From NCBI RefSeq assembly GCF_027474845.2, contig NZ_CP107031.2, positions 2,742,501-2,806,500 on the forward strand: a stretch of 64,000 nt of DNA. Reading direction: 5' to 3'. The notes under the pieces are model-generated. The model had not been told where the DNA came from, searched no databases, and saw only the letters and a list, made by a program, of their open reading frames with translations. This DNA is from Maribacter aestuarii. GTDB taxonomy: Bacteria; Bacteroidota; Bacteroidia; Flavobacteriales; Flavobacteriaceae. The position numbers and the translations under genes were made by a program. Positions 1-9,239 of this stretch are shown piece by piece; position 1 is the stretch's first letter, and each line of letters starts with the position of its first letter.

Positions 1-1
1 T

Positions 2-109
2 CAAGAGTGTGAAACTGGAAAGATGGACGAATATCAAAAGATAGAGCAAACGTTTTCCCCAATAGCATTAAAAGAAATTTCGAGTTGGATATTAGAGCAT
101 GTAAATTAA
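2..109 (+). CDS. C-terminal end of an unidentified protein (partial)
   Basis: An open frame enters from the left edge and stops at 107-109, giving 35 residues that end in SSWILEHVN. The segment reads as coding (mixed charged and hydrophobic residues, no low complexity) and lies on the same strand as the genes that follow, 75 bp upstream of the next start. The fragment is too short to assign a family; a helical C-terminus of an alpha/beta-hydrolase-like enzyme is possible but unsupported. Confidence 0.4.
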   Translation, partial: QECETGKMDEYQKIEQTFSPIALKEISSWILEHVN

Positions 110-184
110 TTCGTTCGGATTCATAAAACAGAATGGTTTAAGAATGGCTTAAACTTAGTTTTGTCTAATAATAAATTTTAAATC

Positions 185-1096
185 ATGAGAAAATATATAA
201 CTGTAGTTCTGTTATTGTTTACAATGATAACTTTTGCACAGTCTGCTTCCAAAAATCAAAAGAATGTGCTCATAATTGTAAGTAGTTACGGTAAAGATAA
301 TGGTAAAACACGACCAGGATTTGAGTTTGAAGAGTTTGTAGATGCCTACAATATTTTTACTTCAAATAATAGTAAGGTTACCGTGGCTAGTCCTAAAGGT
401 GGTAGTGTTGTGGCAGATAAATTTGACGCAACCAAAGAAAAAAATAATGCTTTTTTTACAAATAAGAATACAGCTTCCATACTTTCACAAACAGTAGCCA
501 CTTCACAGGTAGACGCAGATGACTATGATGCTATCTATATTATTGGTGGTAAGGGTGCAATGTTCGATGTTCCATATGACCCTTCATTACAAGATATAAT
601 ACTAAATCTATACAATCGAAAAGGTACAGTTTTGGCTTCTGTTTGTCATGGTACTTCTGCCTTTATTAATGTGAAACACCAAAACAATTATATTTTAGAT
701 AATGAAAGGATTACAGGATTTTCTAATGAGGAAGAAAAAATTTTTAAGAGTAAATGGATAGATGAATTCCCATTTTTATTGGAAGATGCCGTAAAGTCTA
801 GAGGTGCAAAATATCAAAAAAGTAGTTTTATGCTAGAAAACGTGGTCATTTCTGGCAAGTTTATAACAGGGCAGAATCCAGCTTCCACAAAAGTTTCGGC
901 GGAAGCTGTGGTGAATGCTTTAGGAGTGAAGCCTGTGCAAAGAGCTAAGGATAGTAAAGAGAAGTTAGAAAAAGGGATGCGTTTAATCACTTTTGGTAAA
1001 CCTTATTTTTTCAATGAAAACTTTCAGTTATTAGTAGCAAAAACACAGCTGAATCTTCAAAACACAGAACAAGCAAAAAAACACTTGAAGAGCTAA
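185..1096 (+). CDS. secreted DJ-1/PfpI (type 1 glutamine amidotransferase-like) protein, C-terminus frameshifted
   Basis: The first 19 residues are a signal peptide ending in FAQ, so the product is probably periplasmic. The rest has the DJ-1/PfpI fold: the IIGGKGAMFDV segment, then a nucleophile elbow SVCHGTSAF with Cys at about residue 154 followed by His. Such proteins include glyoxalases, chaperones and proteases; the substrate here is unknown. The open frame ends after KKHLKS. One extra A in the A7 run at 1075-1081 restores a C-terminus (KTLEELIEKN...NGITKS) ending at 1158, three bases before the start of the next gene, so the intact gene would be 185-1158 (324 aa) and coupled to the amidohydrolase. 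A partial paralogue lies at 13013-14136. Confidence 0.8.
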   Translation: MRKYITVVLLLFTMITFAQSASKNQKNVLIIVSSYGKDNGKTRPGFEFEEFVDAYNIFTSNNSKVTVASPKGGSVVADKFDATKEKNNAFFTNKNTASILSQTVATSQVDADDYDAIYIIGGKGAMFDVPYDPSLQDIILNLYNRKGTVLASVCHGTSAFINVKHQNNYILDNERITGFSNEEEKIFKSKWIDEFPFLLEDAVKSRGAKYQKSSFMLENVVISGKFITGQNPASTKVSAEAVVNALGVKPVQRAKDSKEKLEKGMRLITFGKPYFFNENFQLLVAKTQLNLQNTEQAKKHLKS

Positions 1097-1161
1097 TTGA
1101 AAAAAATCTTTTAAAAGAGGAAGCTACAACGTTACTTAATGGGATTACTAAAAGCTAAATA

Positions 1162-2719
1162 ATGAAGAAAAAAGTTTTATTTTTTTAAAAGTTAGTTGCG
1201 CATTAATTTCTATAGTAGTTATAGTTATGGCAACAGCTTATATATGGCCAACGAATACATTACAACCACCAAAATCTTTCGAAGAAACTATCATTAAAAA
1301 TGTAAGTATTGTCGATGTTAAAACAGGTAAAATAGCTAAGCATCAGTTTGTTTTAATTGAGCACTCTCGTATTACAAAAATTGATAGTACAAATATCATA
1401 GTTTCCGATGATGCTTTAATAATCGATGGCACCGATAAATTCCTAATTCCAGGTTTATGGGATATGCATACCCATTCCGATCAACATTCAGAATGGTTGC
1501 ATCATCCACTGTACATCGCAAATGGCATTACTGGGGTAAGAGATATGTCTGGTCAATTGAATGAAAAGGATAGTTATTGGGTGGGTAGTAAGGAACGTTT
1601 GCAATGGAATAAAGATTTAGAACTTAACACCAGGGTTACACCTAGATACGTATTACAAAGCAGTTACCAAATGGATGGTGTAAAAGCCATTCCTGAAGAT
1701 GCACCAGACTTTTTTAAACTGCAAAATCCATCCCAAGTAGATTCATTGCTACAATTCTATAAAAATGAAAAGGTGGATTTTATTAAGGTGTACCAACAGC
1801 TACCAAAGGACACCTATAAAACATTAGCATTAAAAGCACCAGAATATGGGTTGCATCTAGCAGGTCATAAACCCATGTTTCTAAGTTTGGAAGATGCGGT
1901 TAACCTAGGACAAAGAAGTTTTGAACACGGACGAATATTCATGTACGAATGTTTCCCGGAAACGGATAGTTTAAAGCATTCAACGAATTGGAAAGCCTAT
2001 TTTTCTAAATCAAAAGCAAAGATTGTACACCAGTTTGACAGTGTTCAAGCAAAAGCATTGATGCGTTTAATGCAGCAAAAAAAGCTTATTGGACACCTAC
2101 CTTACAGACCTTGAAGTTTGAGGCCAATGCGCATAAAAATGAGTTTACCAACAATGAAAATCTAAAATATGTAACCAACATTAGAAAGCGGTTATGGTGG
2201 AAATATGATACAGACCATAACAAAGAAAAAAATCTAGAAAGAAAAGGTGAAAATGTAAGTGAACAATTTTTTGAAGCTTCGAAAAATCAACTATCCATGG
2301 CACATAGAATGGGGGTGCCCATTATGGCAGGAACAGATGTTATGGACTCTTATGTGTTTGCCGGATTTAGTTTGCACGATGAATTATACGAATTGACTTC
2401 TGCTGGGTTGACCAACCTTGAAGCTTTACAAAGTGCAACTATGGTTCCAGCCACCTACTCAAATGCAATCGAGGATTATGGAACCATTGAAATAGGCAAA
2501 AAAGCAGACTTGGTTTTACTGGATAAAAATCCCTTACAGGATATAAATAATACAAAAAGCATCAATGGAGTACTGTTAAACGGTGTGTATTATGATGAAG
2601 AAAAACTCAGAGAACTAAAGGCGTTTACAGAAACGGCTGCTGGTAGTTTTCATATGAATGTAAAAACTTTTGTAAGCTTACTGAACAGTCCTTTAATACG
2701 CGTGCAGTTTGCCGATTAA
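1162..2719 (+). pseudogene. imidazolonepropionase-like amidohydrolase, broken by two frameshifts
   Basis: Three in-order pieces make one metal-dependent amidohydrolase of about 519 residues. The start at 1162 (MKKKVLFF) is followed by a T7 run (1180-1186) that is one base short; beyond it the frame continues through a membrane or signal segment (SCALISIVVIVMATAY) into residues now readable from an internal ATG at 1227. It contains the metal motif DMHTHSDQHSEW and a downstream HKPMF histidine. A second break at an A7 run (2077-2083) shifts the frame; after it the C-terminal half has AGTDVMD (metal Asp) and the typical end GTIEIGKKADLVLLDKNPL. Adding one base to each run gives a length divisible by three. 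Whether these are sequencing errors, slippage sites or true decay cannot be told here. A related intact gene is at 9334-10785. Confidence 0.75.
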
Positions 2720-2781
2720 TACATGTGAAAACAGGAAATGAATCATTTATCGGAAACAAATAATTAATGTCCTTTTAGTTT

Positions 2782-3306
2782 ATGATACAACTCAATTTAA
2801 ATAATATTGATGATGACTACTTCGCTTCAGCTTGGGGGCTTTATGAAGAAGCCTTTCCAGTTTATGAGAGAAGAACATTGGAGGCACAATCATGTTTACT
2901 GGAAAACCCTATTTACAAGTTTGATGTATTCATTGAAAAGAATGTGTTCATCGGTTTCGTTATGTGGTGGGATTTTGAAGATTTTCAATACATAGATCAC
3001 TTTGCCGTAACAAAATCTCTAAGAAGTAAAGGTTATGGAGCCAAAATATTGGAAGATTTTATAAAGGGAAATTCTAATCCCACTTTATTAGAGGTTGAAT
3101 TACCAGATAGCTCAATCAATAATAGAAGAATTCGATTTTATGAGCGACTTGGGTTTAAGTTAAACTTACACGAATATAAGGTCCCATCAAGTATTGATGA
3201 TCGTAAAATTGATTTATTGGTTATGACGTACCCTAACTCGATATCTAATGAAAGCTTCCAAAAGTTTGTTTCCAATAATCACCCTAAAATTTTTAAATCC
3301 TTTTAG
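2782..3306 (+). CDS. GNAT-family N-acetyltransferase
   Basis: The 174-residue protein fits the GCN5-related acetyltransferase fold, which moves an acetyl group from acetyl-CoA to an amine. The acetyl-CoA pyrophosphate loop is RSKGYGAKIL (R-x-x-G-x-G), preceded by the beta-4 strand YIDHFAVTKSLR and followed by the C-terminal signature NNRRIRFYERLGFKL. There is no signal peptide, so it is cytoplasmic. The substrate cannot be inferred. The C-terminal 25 residues extend past the usual domain end. It starts 62 bp after the amidohydrolase remnant on the same strand and is followed by a 383-bp stretch without a gene. Confidence 0.85.
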   Translation: MIQLNLNNIDDDYFASAWGLYEEAFPVYERRTLEAQSCLLENPIYKFDVFIEKNVFIGFVMWWDFEDFQYIDHFAVTKSLRSKGYGAKILEDFIKGNSNPTLLEVELPDSSINNRRIRFYERLGFKLNLHEYKVPSSIDDRKIDLLVMTYPNSISNESFQKFVSNNHPKIFKSF

Positions 3307-3430
3307 GGGCTTGAAATTAGTTTTGATTTTTAAACTAGAACTTTTCTTTAAAGTTGACAATTAATTTTACCTCATAAATTATTAACAATAATAGACCGCT
3401 TGTTGTTTTCTTTGGTAATATTTAAAAATG

Positions 3431-3535
3431 CGTCATAATTTATAGTCTTGCCTCATAATTTATAGTACTGCGCTAAACTTATTAACTCTTGCTTCATAAC
3501 TGTTTACTGTTGCTTCAAGGTTCATCGCATCTTTG
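3431..3535. repeat. phased degenerate direct repeats, 20-21 bp, upstream of a small membrane protein gene
   Basis: Within the gene-free stretch 3307-3689, four to five units follow one another at 20, 20, 21 and 21 bp. Units 1 and 2 (3431-3450, 3451-3470) share TCATAATTTATAG; units 3 and 4 (3471-3491, 3492-3512) are looser; a fifth CTTCA start at 3513 runs into CATCTTTG, close to a Bacteroidota -7 element. Each unit ends in TTG or CTG. A two-helical-turn period puts equivalent bases on one DNA face, as in an operator array. The same unit recurs at 10852-10938. The rest of the gap shows nothing else. Confidence 0.5.
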
Positions 3536-3689
3536 TACCATCAAATCGGAACAGTTATTCTAAAAATTCAAAATCAATTAATTAGAATGCTGTTTGCTGA
3601 TTAAAAGATTTGGTTCTGGTTTTTAAAGTAGAACTTTTTGGTTGCAAAGTCTATTTAATTTTATCAAAAATCTAATAATTATAACAAAA

Positions 3690-3851
3690 ATGAAAATTGA
3701 AAAAAGTGGAAAGGGTCTAAAATTAGGAATAGGGATTATACTAGGTGCTATAGTTGGTTACTTGACCTCAAATATGCAATTGTGGTTTGTTTTAGGGATT
3801 GCCATAGGTTCAGCATTAGAATATGGTGCCAAAAAAAATCATAAAAAATAA
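3690..3851 (+). CDS. small glycine-rich membrane protein
   Basis: The product is a 53-residue protein with two adjacent hydrophobic segments: GIGIILGAIVGYLTS and WFVLGIAIGSALEYG. Both are rich in small residues spaced as in glycine zippers, and the protein ends in a basic tail (KKNHKK). The ATG at 3690 gives MKIEKSGKGLK; an upstream ATG at 3642 is in frame but precedes an AT-rich leader that looks untranslated. I recognise no specific family; small two-helix proteins of this kind are often stress-related or phage-shock-like. It follows the 20-21 bp repeat array and precedes an outer-membrane protein gene 95 bp away. Confidence 0.6.
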   Translation: MKIEKSGKGLKLGIGIILGAIVGYLTSNMQLWFVLGIAIGSALEYGAKKNHKK

Positions 3852-3946
3852 AAATCACTCATTACACATTCCACTTTTTTTAAGCATTAGCTATTAATGC
3901 TTGTAACATCAGAAACAAAAATCAAAAAATCAAAAAGCGAACAATC

Positions 3947-4567
3947 ATGAAATCAATTAAAATGAAAACAATCAAAAAACAAATGGTATCAAGAATGGCT
4001 TGCGTAGCCTTTGCATTAGTATCAAGTATAACATACGCTCAAAACGCAAATCCAGAAACAACAACAACACAGCGAGATGGCTTTATTATTGAATTTTCAG
4101 TAGGTGGAGGTCTAATCAGTTTAGAAGATAGTGAAGGTATTCAAACGTTCGACACATCTCAAGGAACGTTTGTTTTACCAGATTTAAAGTTGGGCTATAT
4201 GTTAAATGAAAAACTAGCCATTACTGCCGCAATGCCAGGAAATATTTATGAATTTCAGGATAATGACAGGCATTTCGGAGGTTTTATTCCATCGCTACAA
4301 TATTGGGTAAAAGATCGTTGGTGGATTCACGGTGGAATTGGTTTAGCAATAGATTCGCCAGCATTATATGATATTAAAGACAATGTAAATGACGATTGGA
4401 ATTTTGGTTGCGCTGTTATGGCAAGTACAGGTTACGAAATTTACAAAAAGAAAAACTTCGCACTTAATGTGCAGTCAAAACTAGTTTTGGGTCGTGCGTC
4501 TTTAGAAGGAGATGCACACAGAGATGCAGTAATCTTTAATATAGGGTTAGGCTTTAGCTGGTTATAA
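3947..4567 (+). CDS. outer-membrane beta-barrel-like protein
   Basis: The N-terminus (ATG at 3947, alternative at 3962, MKTIKKQMV) is a signal peptide ending in ITYAQ. The mature part of about 170 residues alternates hydrophobic and polar residues and is rich in Gly, Tyr and Trp: FIIEFSVGGGLISLED, LKLGYMLNEKLAITAAMPG, RWWIHGGIGLAI, FALNVQSKLVLGRA, VIFNIGLGFSWL. The final residue is an aromatic-hydrophobic WL, usual for barrels inserted by the Bam complex. The pattern suggests an eight-strand OmpA/OmpW-type barrel. No function can be assigned. It sits between two membrane-protein genes. Confidence 0.65.
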   Translation: MKSIKMKTIKKQMVSRMACVAFALVSSITYAQNANPETTTTQRDGFIIEFSVGGGLISLEDSEGIQTFDTSQGTFVLPDLKLGYMLNEKLAITAAMPGNIYEFQDNDRHFGGFIPSLQYWVKDRWWIHGGIGLAIDSPALYDIKDNVNDDWNFGCAVMASTGYEIYKKKNFALNVQSKLVLGRASLEGDAHRDAVIFNIGLGFSWL

Positions 4568-4632
4568 GCTTTAACATAAATAGTGAGTTATCCCCTATTC
4601 ACAACCCTATTAAAAAGAAACTTTTTATAATT

Positions 4633-5310
4633 ATGAATACAAAAACATTACAAAAACTTGGTGGATTTTGCTCAATTTCACTTGGATTAATCTACATCAT
4701 AGCGTTTATAGTTTATGGTGGAATATTAGCGTATCCAAAGGCAGACGCAACGGATATTGAAAGAGTAAACTTCTTGTCTGAAAACTATGTAATGCTTTCA
4801 ACAACAAACTTAATAAGTTATGTTTTATTTGGAATTTTACTTGCTGTATTAGTTGTTTCAATACACCAAAAAATAAAAGATAATTTGCCAAATTTTTCGA
4901 TACTCGCTTCTGTTTTTGGAGTAATCTGGGTTGGCTTAGTTATAGCCAGTGGAATGATTGCAAATATTGGACTTAATTCTGTCATTAAAATTGGAATTGA
5001 GGAGCCACAAAAAGCTATATCAATCTGGACAAGTACTGGTATTGTTTCAGAAGGACTTGGTGGAGGAAATGAAATTGTTGGAGCAATTTGGGTATTACTT
5101 TTAAGTATAGCAGCTTTAAAATATTCGTTTTTCTCAAAACCATTGAACTTTTTAGGCCTACTTGTTGCGCTTGCAGGCATTCTAACCATTTTACCTTTCG
5201 TCGTATTCAAAGAAATTTTTGGGATTAGTCAGATTGTTTGGTTTGTATGGATTGGAATAGCAATGATTCGTAAACCACATAAATCGTTTGCTCACAAGGA
5301 ATCAAGTTAA
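4633..5310 (+). CDS. polytopic membrane protein, DUF4386-like
   Basis: The 225-residue protein has about six hydrophobic helices: GLIYIIAFIVYGGILAY, ISYVLFGILLAVLVVSI, FGVIWVGLVIASGMIANIG, NEIVGAIWVLLLSIAAL, PLNFLGLLVALAGILTIL and ISQIVWFVWIGIAMIRK. The start KLGGFCSISLG and the loop with GGGNEIVGAIW recall the DUF4386 membrane family of unknown role; this is from general resemblance only. It ends in a short charged cytoplasmic tail. It lies 65 bp after the outer-membrane protein and 62 bp before the TrpRS gene on the same strand. Confidence 0.65.
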   Translation: MNTKTLQKLGGFCSISLGLIYIIAFIVYGGILAYPKADATDIERVNFLSENYVMLSTTNLISYVLFGILLAVLVVSIHQKIKDNLPNFSILASVFGVIWVGLVIASGMIANIGLNSVIKIGIEEPQKAISIWTSTGIVSEGLGGGNEIVGAIWVLLLSIAALKYSFFSKPLNFLGLLVALAGILTILPFVVFKEIFGISQIVWFVWIGIAMIRKPHKSFAHKESS

Positions 5311-5372
5311 TATGCGAACAAAAATTTTTAATTATTCCTAACTAATTGTTAGGTTTCATTCAAACAAGCTAA

Positions 5373-6314
5373 ATGATAAATAAAAGTTTTGAAAAAGCAA
5401 AAGAGCAAAGTAAATTATTAGAAAATGATTTGTATAAGAATCCTCAAAAGTACCGCGTATTAACGGGAGATAGACCTACAGGTAATTTGCATCTTGGACA
5501 CTATTTTGGCTCTATTATAAACCGATTAAAATTACAAAGCTTGGGAATTGAGACTTATATTTTAATTGCTGATTATCAAGTGTTGACAGATAGAAATGTT
5601 TTTAATGAAATTTCAAAATTCACCTATGAACTAACTTTGGACTATTTAGCCTGTGGATTAGACCCTGAAAATTATAAAACTCATATTTTTCCACATAGTC
5701 ATATTCCTGAATTAAATCAACTAACTATTCCATTTCTGACATTAGTTTCCAGTTCAGAATTAAACAAAAATCCAACTGTTAAAGAAGAAATTACTGCTTC
5801 AGGACTGAGTAATATTAATGCAGGAATGTATATCTATCCAGTTCATCAAGCTGCTGACATTTTGTTTTGTAAAAGTAATGTGGTTCCTGTTGGAAAAGAT
5901 CAATTACCTCATATAGAATTAACTCGGAAAATTGCAAAGCGCTTTAATACCAAATTCAATAAAAATATTTTTACAGAACCAGTTGCATTTTTTACTGATA
6001 CCCCTACTATTCTTGGGTTAGACGGTATTCAAAAAATGAGTAAAAGTCGCAACAATTCAATTATGATAAAGTCAACAGCTGACGAAACAGCAAAACTAAT
6101 AAAATCTGCCAAAACTGATTCAAGTCGTTACATATCTTACGACCCCGAAAACAGACCAGAGGTTTCCAACTTACTTAAGTTAGCTTCCTTATGTTCAGAT
6201 AAAAGTCCAACAGATATTGCTGATAAAATTGGCGACCAAGGTTCAGGAAAACTTAAACAGCTAACAGAAGAAGCCATAAACACATATTTTGAGCCTATTA
6301 GAAAAAAAGAATAG
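5373..6314 (+). CDS. trpS: tryptophanyl-tRNA synthetase, C-terminus frameshifted
   Basis: This is a class I aminoacyl-tRNA synthetase that charges tRNA-Trp. The HIGH-type motif is GNLHLGHYFGS and the KMSKS loop is GIQKMSKSRNNS; between them lie the tryptophan-pocket segment NAGMYIYPVHQAADILFC and VPVGKDQLPHIELTR. The open frame stops after EPIRKKE. One additional A in the A7 run at 6302-6308 would continue the protein as RIELEKNKDYVRDILLKG...TEAMNMKI to a stop at 6431-6433 (353 aa), which is the normal TrpRS C-terminal helix. Its accessory surroundings suggest an extra copy rather than the housekeeping enzyme; horizontally acquired TrpRS copies can give resistance to tryptophan-analogue inhibitors, but nothing here proves that. 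Confidence 0.85.
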   Translation: MINKSFEKAKEQSKLLENDLYKNPQKYRVLTGDRPTGNLHLGHYFGSIINRLKLQSLGIETYILIADYQVLTDRNVFNEISKFTYELTLDYLACGLDPENYKTHIFPHSHIPELNQLTIPFLTLVSSSELNKNPTVKEEITASGLSNINAGMYIYPVHQAADILFCKSNVVPVGKDQLPHIELTRKIAKRFNTKFNKNIFTEPVAFFTDTPTILGLDGIQKMSKSRNNSIMIKSTADETAKLIKSAKTDSSRYISYDPENRPEVSNLLKLASLCSDKSPTDIADKIGDQGSGKLKQLTEEAINTYFEPIRKKE

Positions 6315-6659
6315 AGCTTGAAAAAAATAAAGATTATGTCAGGGATATTTTGCTTAAAGGTATAAGTAAAGCGAGAGAAACAGCTATTGGAACGTTGAGT
6401 GAAGTCACTGAGGCAATGAATATGAAAATATAATAGCACTACATCCAGCAAAGAACTGAAATCGGACTCGATTCAATCTTTTTATTTTGAAAGAATAGAT
6501 TTGATTTTGAATGGAATCTCGAAGAACAAATAAAGCGAACGGAAGCATTTCAAAAAAACAAAATAACTAAAACCATTACTTAATTCTACTTTTTCAAGAA
6601 GGTAAACTTCATACAAATATCAATCAATCAATAATCATCATTAATCAAAAAACATCATC

Positions 6660-7229
6660 ATGAAAAAAACTTTAATTACCTTGACTTTGTGCGGACTAAC
6701 ATTAATCGCCAAAGCTCAAAACACAAGTGTAGAAAAATCAACATTCGGATTACAAACTGGAGTTCTAGGAATCTGGGCATATAATGAAGCAAAACTATCA
6801 AATACCCTAGCACTGAGAACAGAGATTGGTTTTGATTTTGGTATTTGGGAATCTACGTATTATGATGATTATGATTCTCCATTTCTACTAACACCTGTAA
6901 TAGTTGTGGAGCCAAGATTTTATTATAACCTCGAAAAACGTTCAAAAAACTCAAAAAGAATTGATGGGAATAGTGGCAACTTTATTGCTTTAAAAATGGG
7001 TTATCATCCAGATTGGTTTGTCTTATTCAATACTGACGATGCTCCTGTGGTAAGTGATTTTTCTATTATACCCACTTGGGGAATTAGAAGAAATTTAGGT
7101 AAACACTTTAATTATGAAGCAGGTCTTGGTGCAGGATTTAGTTACACATTTGCTAAACGTGCTGGTTATTTAAACAACAAAAGTGAAATGGAATTAAATA
7201 TGCACTTGCGTATAGGATATAGGTTTTAG
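6660..7229 (+). CDS. small outer-membrane protein, GNSGN-motif family
   Basis: The 189-residue protein has a signal peptide (ending LIAKAQ) and a mature region rich in aromatic residues ending RIGYRF, as in Bam-inserted beta-barrels. It has the segment FYYNLEKR...IDGNSGNFIAL near residues 90-110. The same GNSGN-[YF]-I-[AS] signature occurs in two proteins encoded at 17422-18006 and 23069-23611, which defines a paralogous family in this window. No function is known to me. It begins after a 226-bp stretch (6434-6659) that contains a short coding-like piece (DFEWNLEEQIKRTEAF) of a possible vanished gene, and it has an A-rich, G-poor leader. Confidence 0.6.
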   Translation: MKKTLITLTLCGLTLIAKAQNTSVEKSTFGLQTGVLGIWAYNEAKLSNTLALRTEIGFDFGIWESTYYDDYDSPFLLTPVIVVEPRFYYNLEKRSKNSKRIDGNSGNFIALKMGYHPDWFVLFNTDDAPVVSDFSIIPTWGIRRNLGKHFNYEAGLGAGFSYTFAKRAGYLNNKSEMELNMHLRIGYRF

Positions 7230-7257
7230 CAAAAACAATAATAATTTGAATATCAAA

Positions 7258-8163
7258 ATGGAAAAGACCTTCATAACACTACTTATCGCTGGAATACTTT
7301 CTTTGCAATCTTGTGATGCAAAAAAACAAAAAACTAAAGATAATAATATACCAACCATTAAAAACCCATATCTGGGACAAAAACCACCAGGATTAAGACC
7401 TTTACCATTTGCTCCAGGTCTTGTGTCTACGGATTTGTATGAAGTCAATAGTGCATTCACCCCAGATATGAAAGCGTTTTATTTTATTAGAAGAGGAGAA
7501 GAAAATAAAAAATCAGCTTTTTACGAATACAAATACAGCGAAATTAATGGGGAATGGAAGAAATCTGAAATAGCATCTCCATGGATAGGAAGACCGGTAA
7601 TATCCCCAGATGGACAAACCATGCATTTAGGTGACAGATATTTAAAAAGAACGGAATCTGGATGGTCAGAATTACAAAAACTAGAACCTCCAACTGTAAG
7701 TAATGATTCTATGTATATTATGCGCCTCTCATCATCTTCAAATGGGACGTACTATTTTGACACCTATAAAGAGAATGATTCAACGTTTCCAATTCGCTAT
7801 TCGCGTTTAATTAACGGTAAACATGAAGAGCCCAAGGCCTTACCCAAAGCAATAAATAAAGGAACCTTTTTGAGCCATCCTTTTATAGCACCAGATGAAT
7901 CGTATTTGTTATTTGATGCTCAAAGAGAAGATGGTTATGGAGATTCAGATATTTACATCAGTTTTAAACAAAAAGATGGTACTTGGGGTAATGGAATTAA
8001 TTTGGGAGATAAAATAAACACCAACGCCTGGGAAGCTTCAGCAAGTATAACGCCAGATGGCAAGTACCTTTTCTTTAGTAGAAATGTTGGATCAGACGAT
8101 TTTGAAAATGTAGATGTTTTTTGGGTAGATGCAAAAGTTATCTATGCTCTTAAAAAGGAATAA
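7258..8163 (+). CDS. lipoprotein with WD40/TolB-like PD40 beta-propeller repeats
   Basis: The start at 7258 gives a type II signal peptide with lipobox LQSC, so the mature protein is anchored in a membrane. The rest (about 280 residues) holds PD40-type blades: SAFTPDMKAFYFIRR, PVISPDGQTMHLGD, PFIAPDESYLLFDAQ and SASITPDGKYLFFSR, each with the S/A-x-D-x-x-x-[LI]-x-F pattern seen in TolB and in exported propeller proteins. Such proteins usually bind ligands or other proteins. It lies 28 bp after the outer-membrane protein gene and could form an operon with it. Confidence 0.75.
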   Translation: MEKTFITLLIAGILSLQSCDAKKQKTKDNNIPTIKNPYLGQKPPGLRPLPFAPGLVSTDLYEVNSAFTPDMKAFYFIRRGEENKKSAFYEYKYSEINGEWKKSEIASPWIGRPVISPDGQTMHLGDRYLKRTESGWSELQKLEPPTVSNDSMYIMRLSSSSNGTYYFDTYKENDSTFPIRYSRLINGKHEEPKALPKAINKGTFLSHPFIAPDESYLLFDAQREDGYGDSDIYISFKQKDGTWGNGINLGDKINTNAWEASASITPDGKYLFFSRNVGSDDFENVDVFWVDAKVIYALKKE

Positions 8164-8248
8164 TGAAAAGGAAAGGTTTGTTCCAATTTCAAAATGCGAA
8201 CTTTTGTACCCCACATTTTAACCAACTTTGCTATCAACAAAAACAATT

Positions 8249-9181
8249 ATGAAAGCAATAGAATGTCTAAAATATGGGGAGGTAGATAATCTGGTGCTAA
8301 GTCATGTAAAAAAACCATCACCAAAAGCTAATGAAGTACTAATAAAGATACATGCAACTTCAGTTACCACAAGCGATGTTCTAATTCGGAGAATGAATGA
8401 ACCTTTCATTCCTAAACTTATACTCCAACTCATATTTGGTTTTGGCCGTCCAAGAAACCCTGTATTGGGGATGGTAACAGCTGGTATTGTTGAGCGTAAA
8501 GGTAAAGATGTAACATTGTTCGAAATTGGGGATGAGGTTTTTGCGTATGGTTCAATCTCGCCTACCAAACTTCGTTTTGGTTCTTATGCAGAATATATTT
8601 GTTTACCAGAAGATTGGAATCTAGCCCTAAAACCTGTAAATCTTAGTTTTGAGGAAGCTGCAGCGATACCTTATGGTGGCTTGCTTGCTACTCATTTATT
8701 AAAAAAGACGAGCATAAACAAGGGCGACAATGTTTTAATTTATGGAGCGTCAGGAAGTATAGGCACAATGGTCATTCAATTGGCGAAGCATTTGGGTGCT
8801 CATGTCACTAGTGTTTGTAGTGGTAGAAACTTCGAATTAGTAACTTCTTTAGGAAGTGATAAGGTGATTGACTACACGATAGAAAATGCTGAAAAACAAT
8901 TGGAAAGGTATAAATATGTGATTGATGCCGTAGGCAACTCAAAATCATCGATACTAAAAGAAAAGAGCAAAAAAGTATTGGCTTTGAATGGCAAATACAT
9001 ATCCATAGATCATGGCACTCCATTAACACCAAAAGAAGCTTTTTTTAATTTAAAAAGGTTAGCAGAACAAGAGAAACTAAGACCTGTTATTGATAGAGTA
9101 TATTCTTTAGAAAAAATGGCCGAAGCTCATAAATATGTGGAGATGGGTCATAAAAGAGGAAATGTGGTCATCACTATTTAG
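8249..9181 (+). CDS. zinc-type MDR NAD(P)-dependent alcohol dehydrogenase / quinone oxidoreductase
   Basis: From the ATG at 8249 the 310-residue protein is a medium-chain dehydrogenase/reductase. The N-terminal GroES-like domain has the usual KPSPKANEVLIKI and GDEVFAYG segments; the catalytic zinc cysteine expected near residue 40 is replaced (TSDVLIRR), which points to the zinc-free quinone oxidoreductase subgroup. The nucleotide-binding Rossmann fold begins at GDNVLIYGASGSIGTMVIQLAK. The C-terminus VEMGHKRGNVVITI is typical. The reaction is NAD(P)H-dependent reduction of quinones, enals or ketones; the substrate is unknown. It is a single gene after the propeller lipoprotein. Confidence 0.85.
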   Translation: MKAIECLKYGEVDNLVLSHVKKPSPKANEVLIKIHATSVTTSDVLIRRMNEPFIPKLILQLIFGFGRPRNPVLGMVTAGIVERKGKDVTLFEIGDEVFAYGSISPTKLRFGSYAEYICLPEDWNLALKPVNLSFEEAAAIPYGGLLATHLLKKTSINKGDNVLIYGASGSIGTMVIQLAKHLGAHVTSVCSGRNFELVTSLGSDKVIDYTIENAEKQLERYKYVIDAVGNSKSSILKEKSKKVLALNGKYISIDHGTPLTPKEAFFNLKRLAEQEKLRPVIDRVYSLEKMAEAHKYVEMGHKRGNVVITI

Positions 9182-9239
9182 CTCGCTATGGATTTTCCCA
9201 ATTTATAAATCATCAACTCGTGCTGAGCCCAGTCGAAGC

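Noticed and set aside
4818..5210. Long minus-strand frame inside the membrane-protein gene
   Set aside because: Mirror of a hydrophobic-rich gene on the + strand; no start context and no domain.
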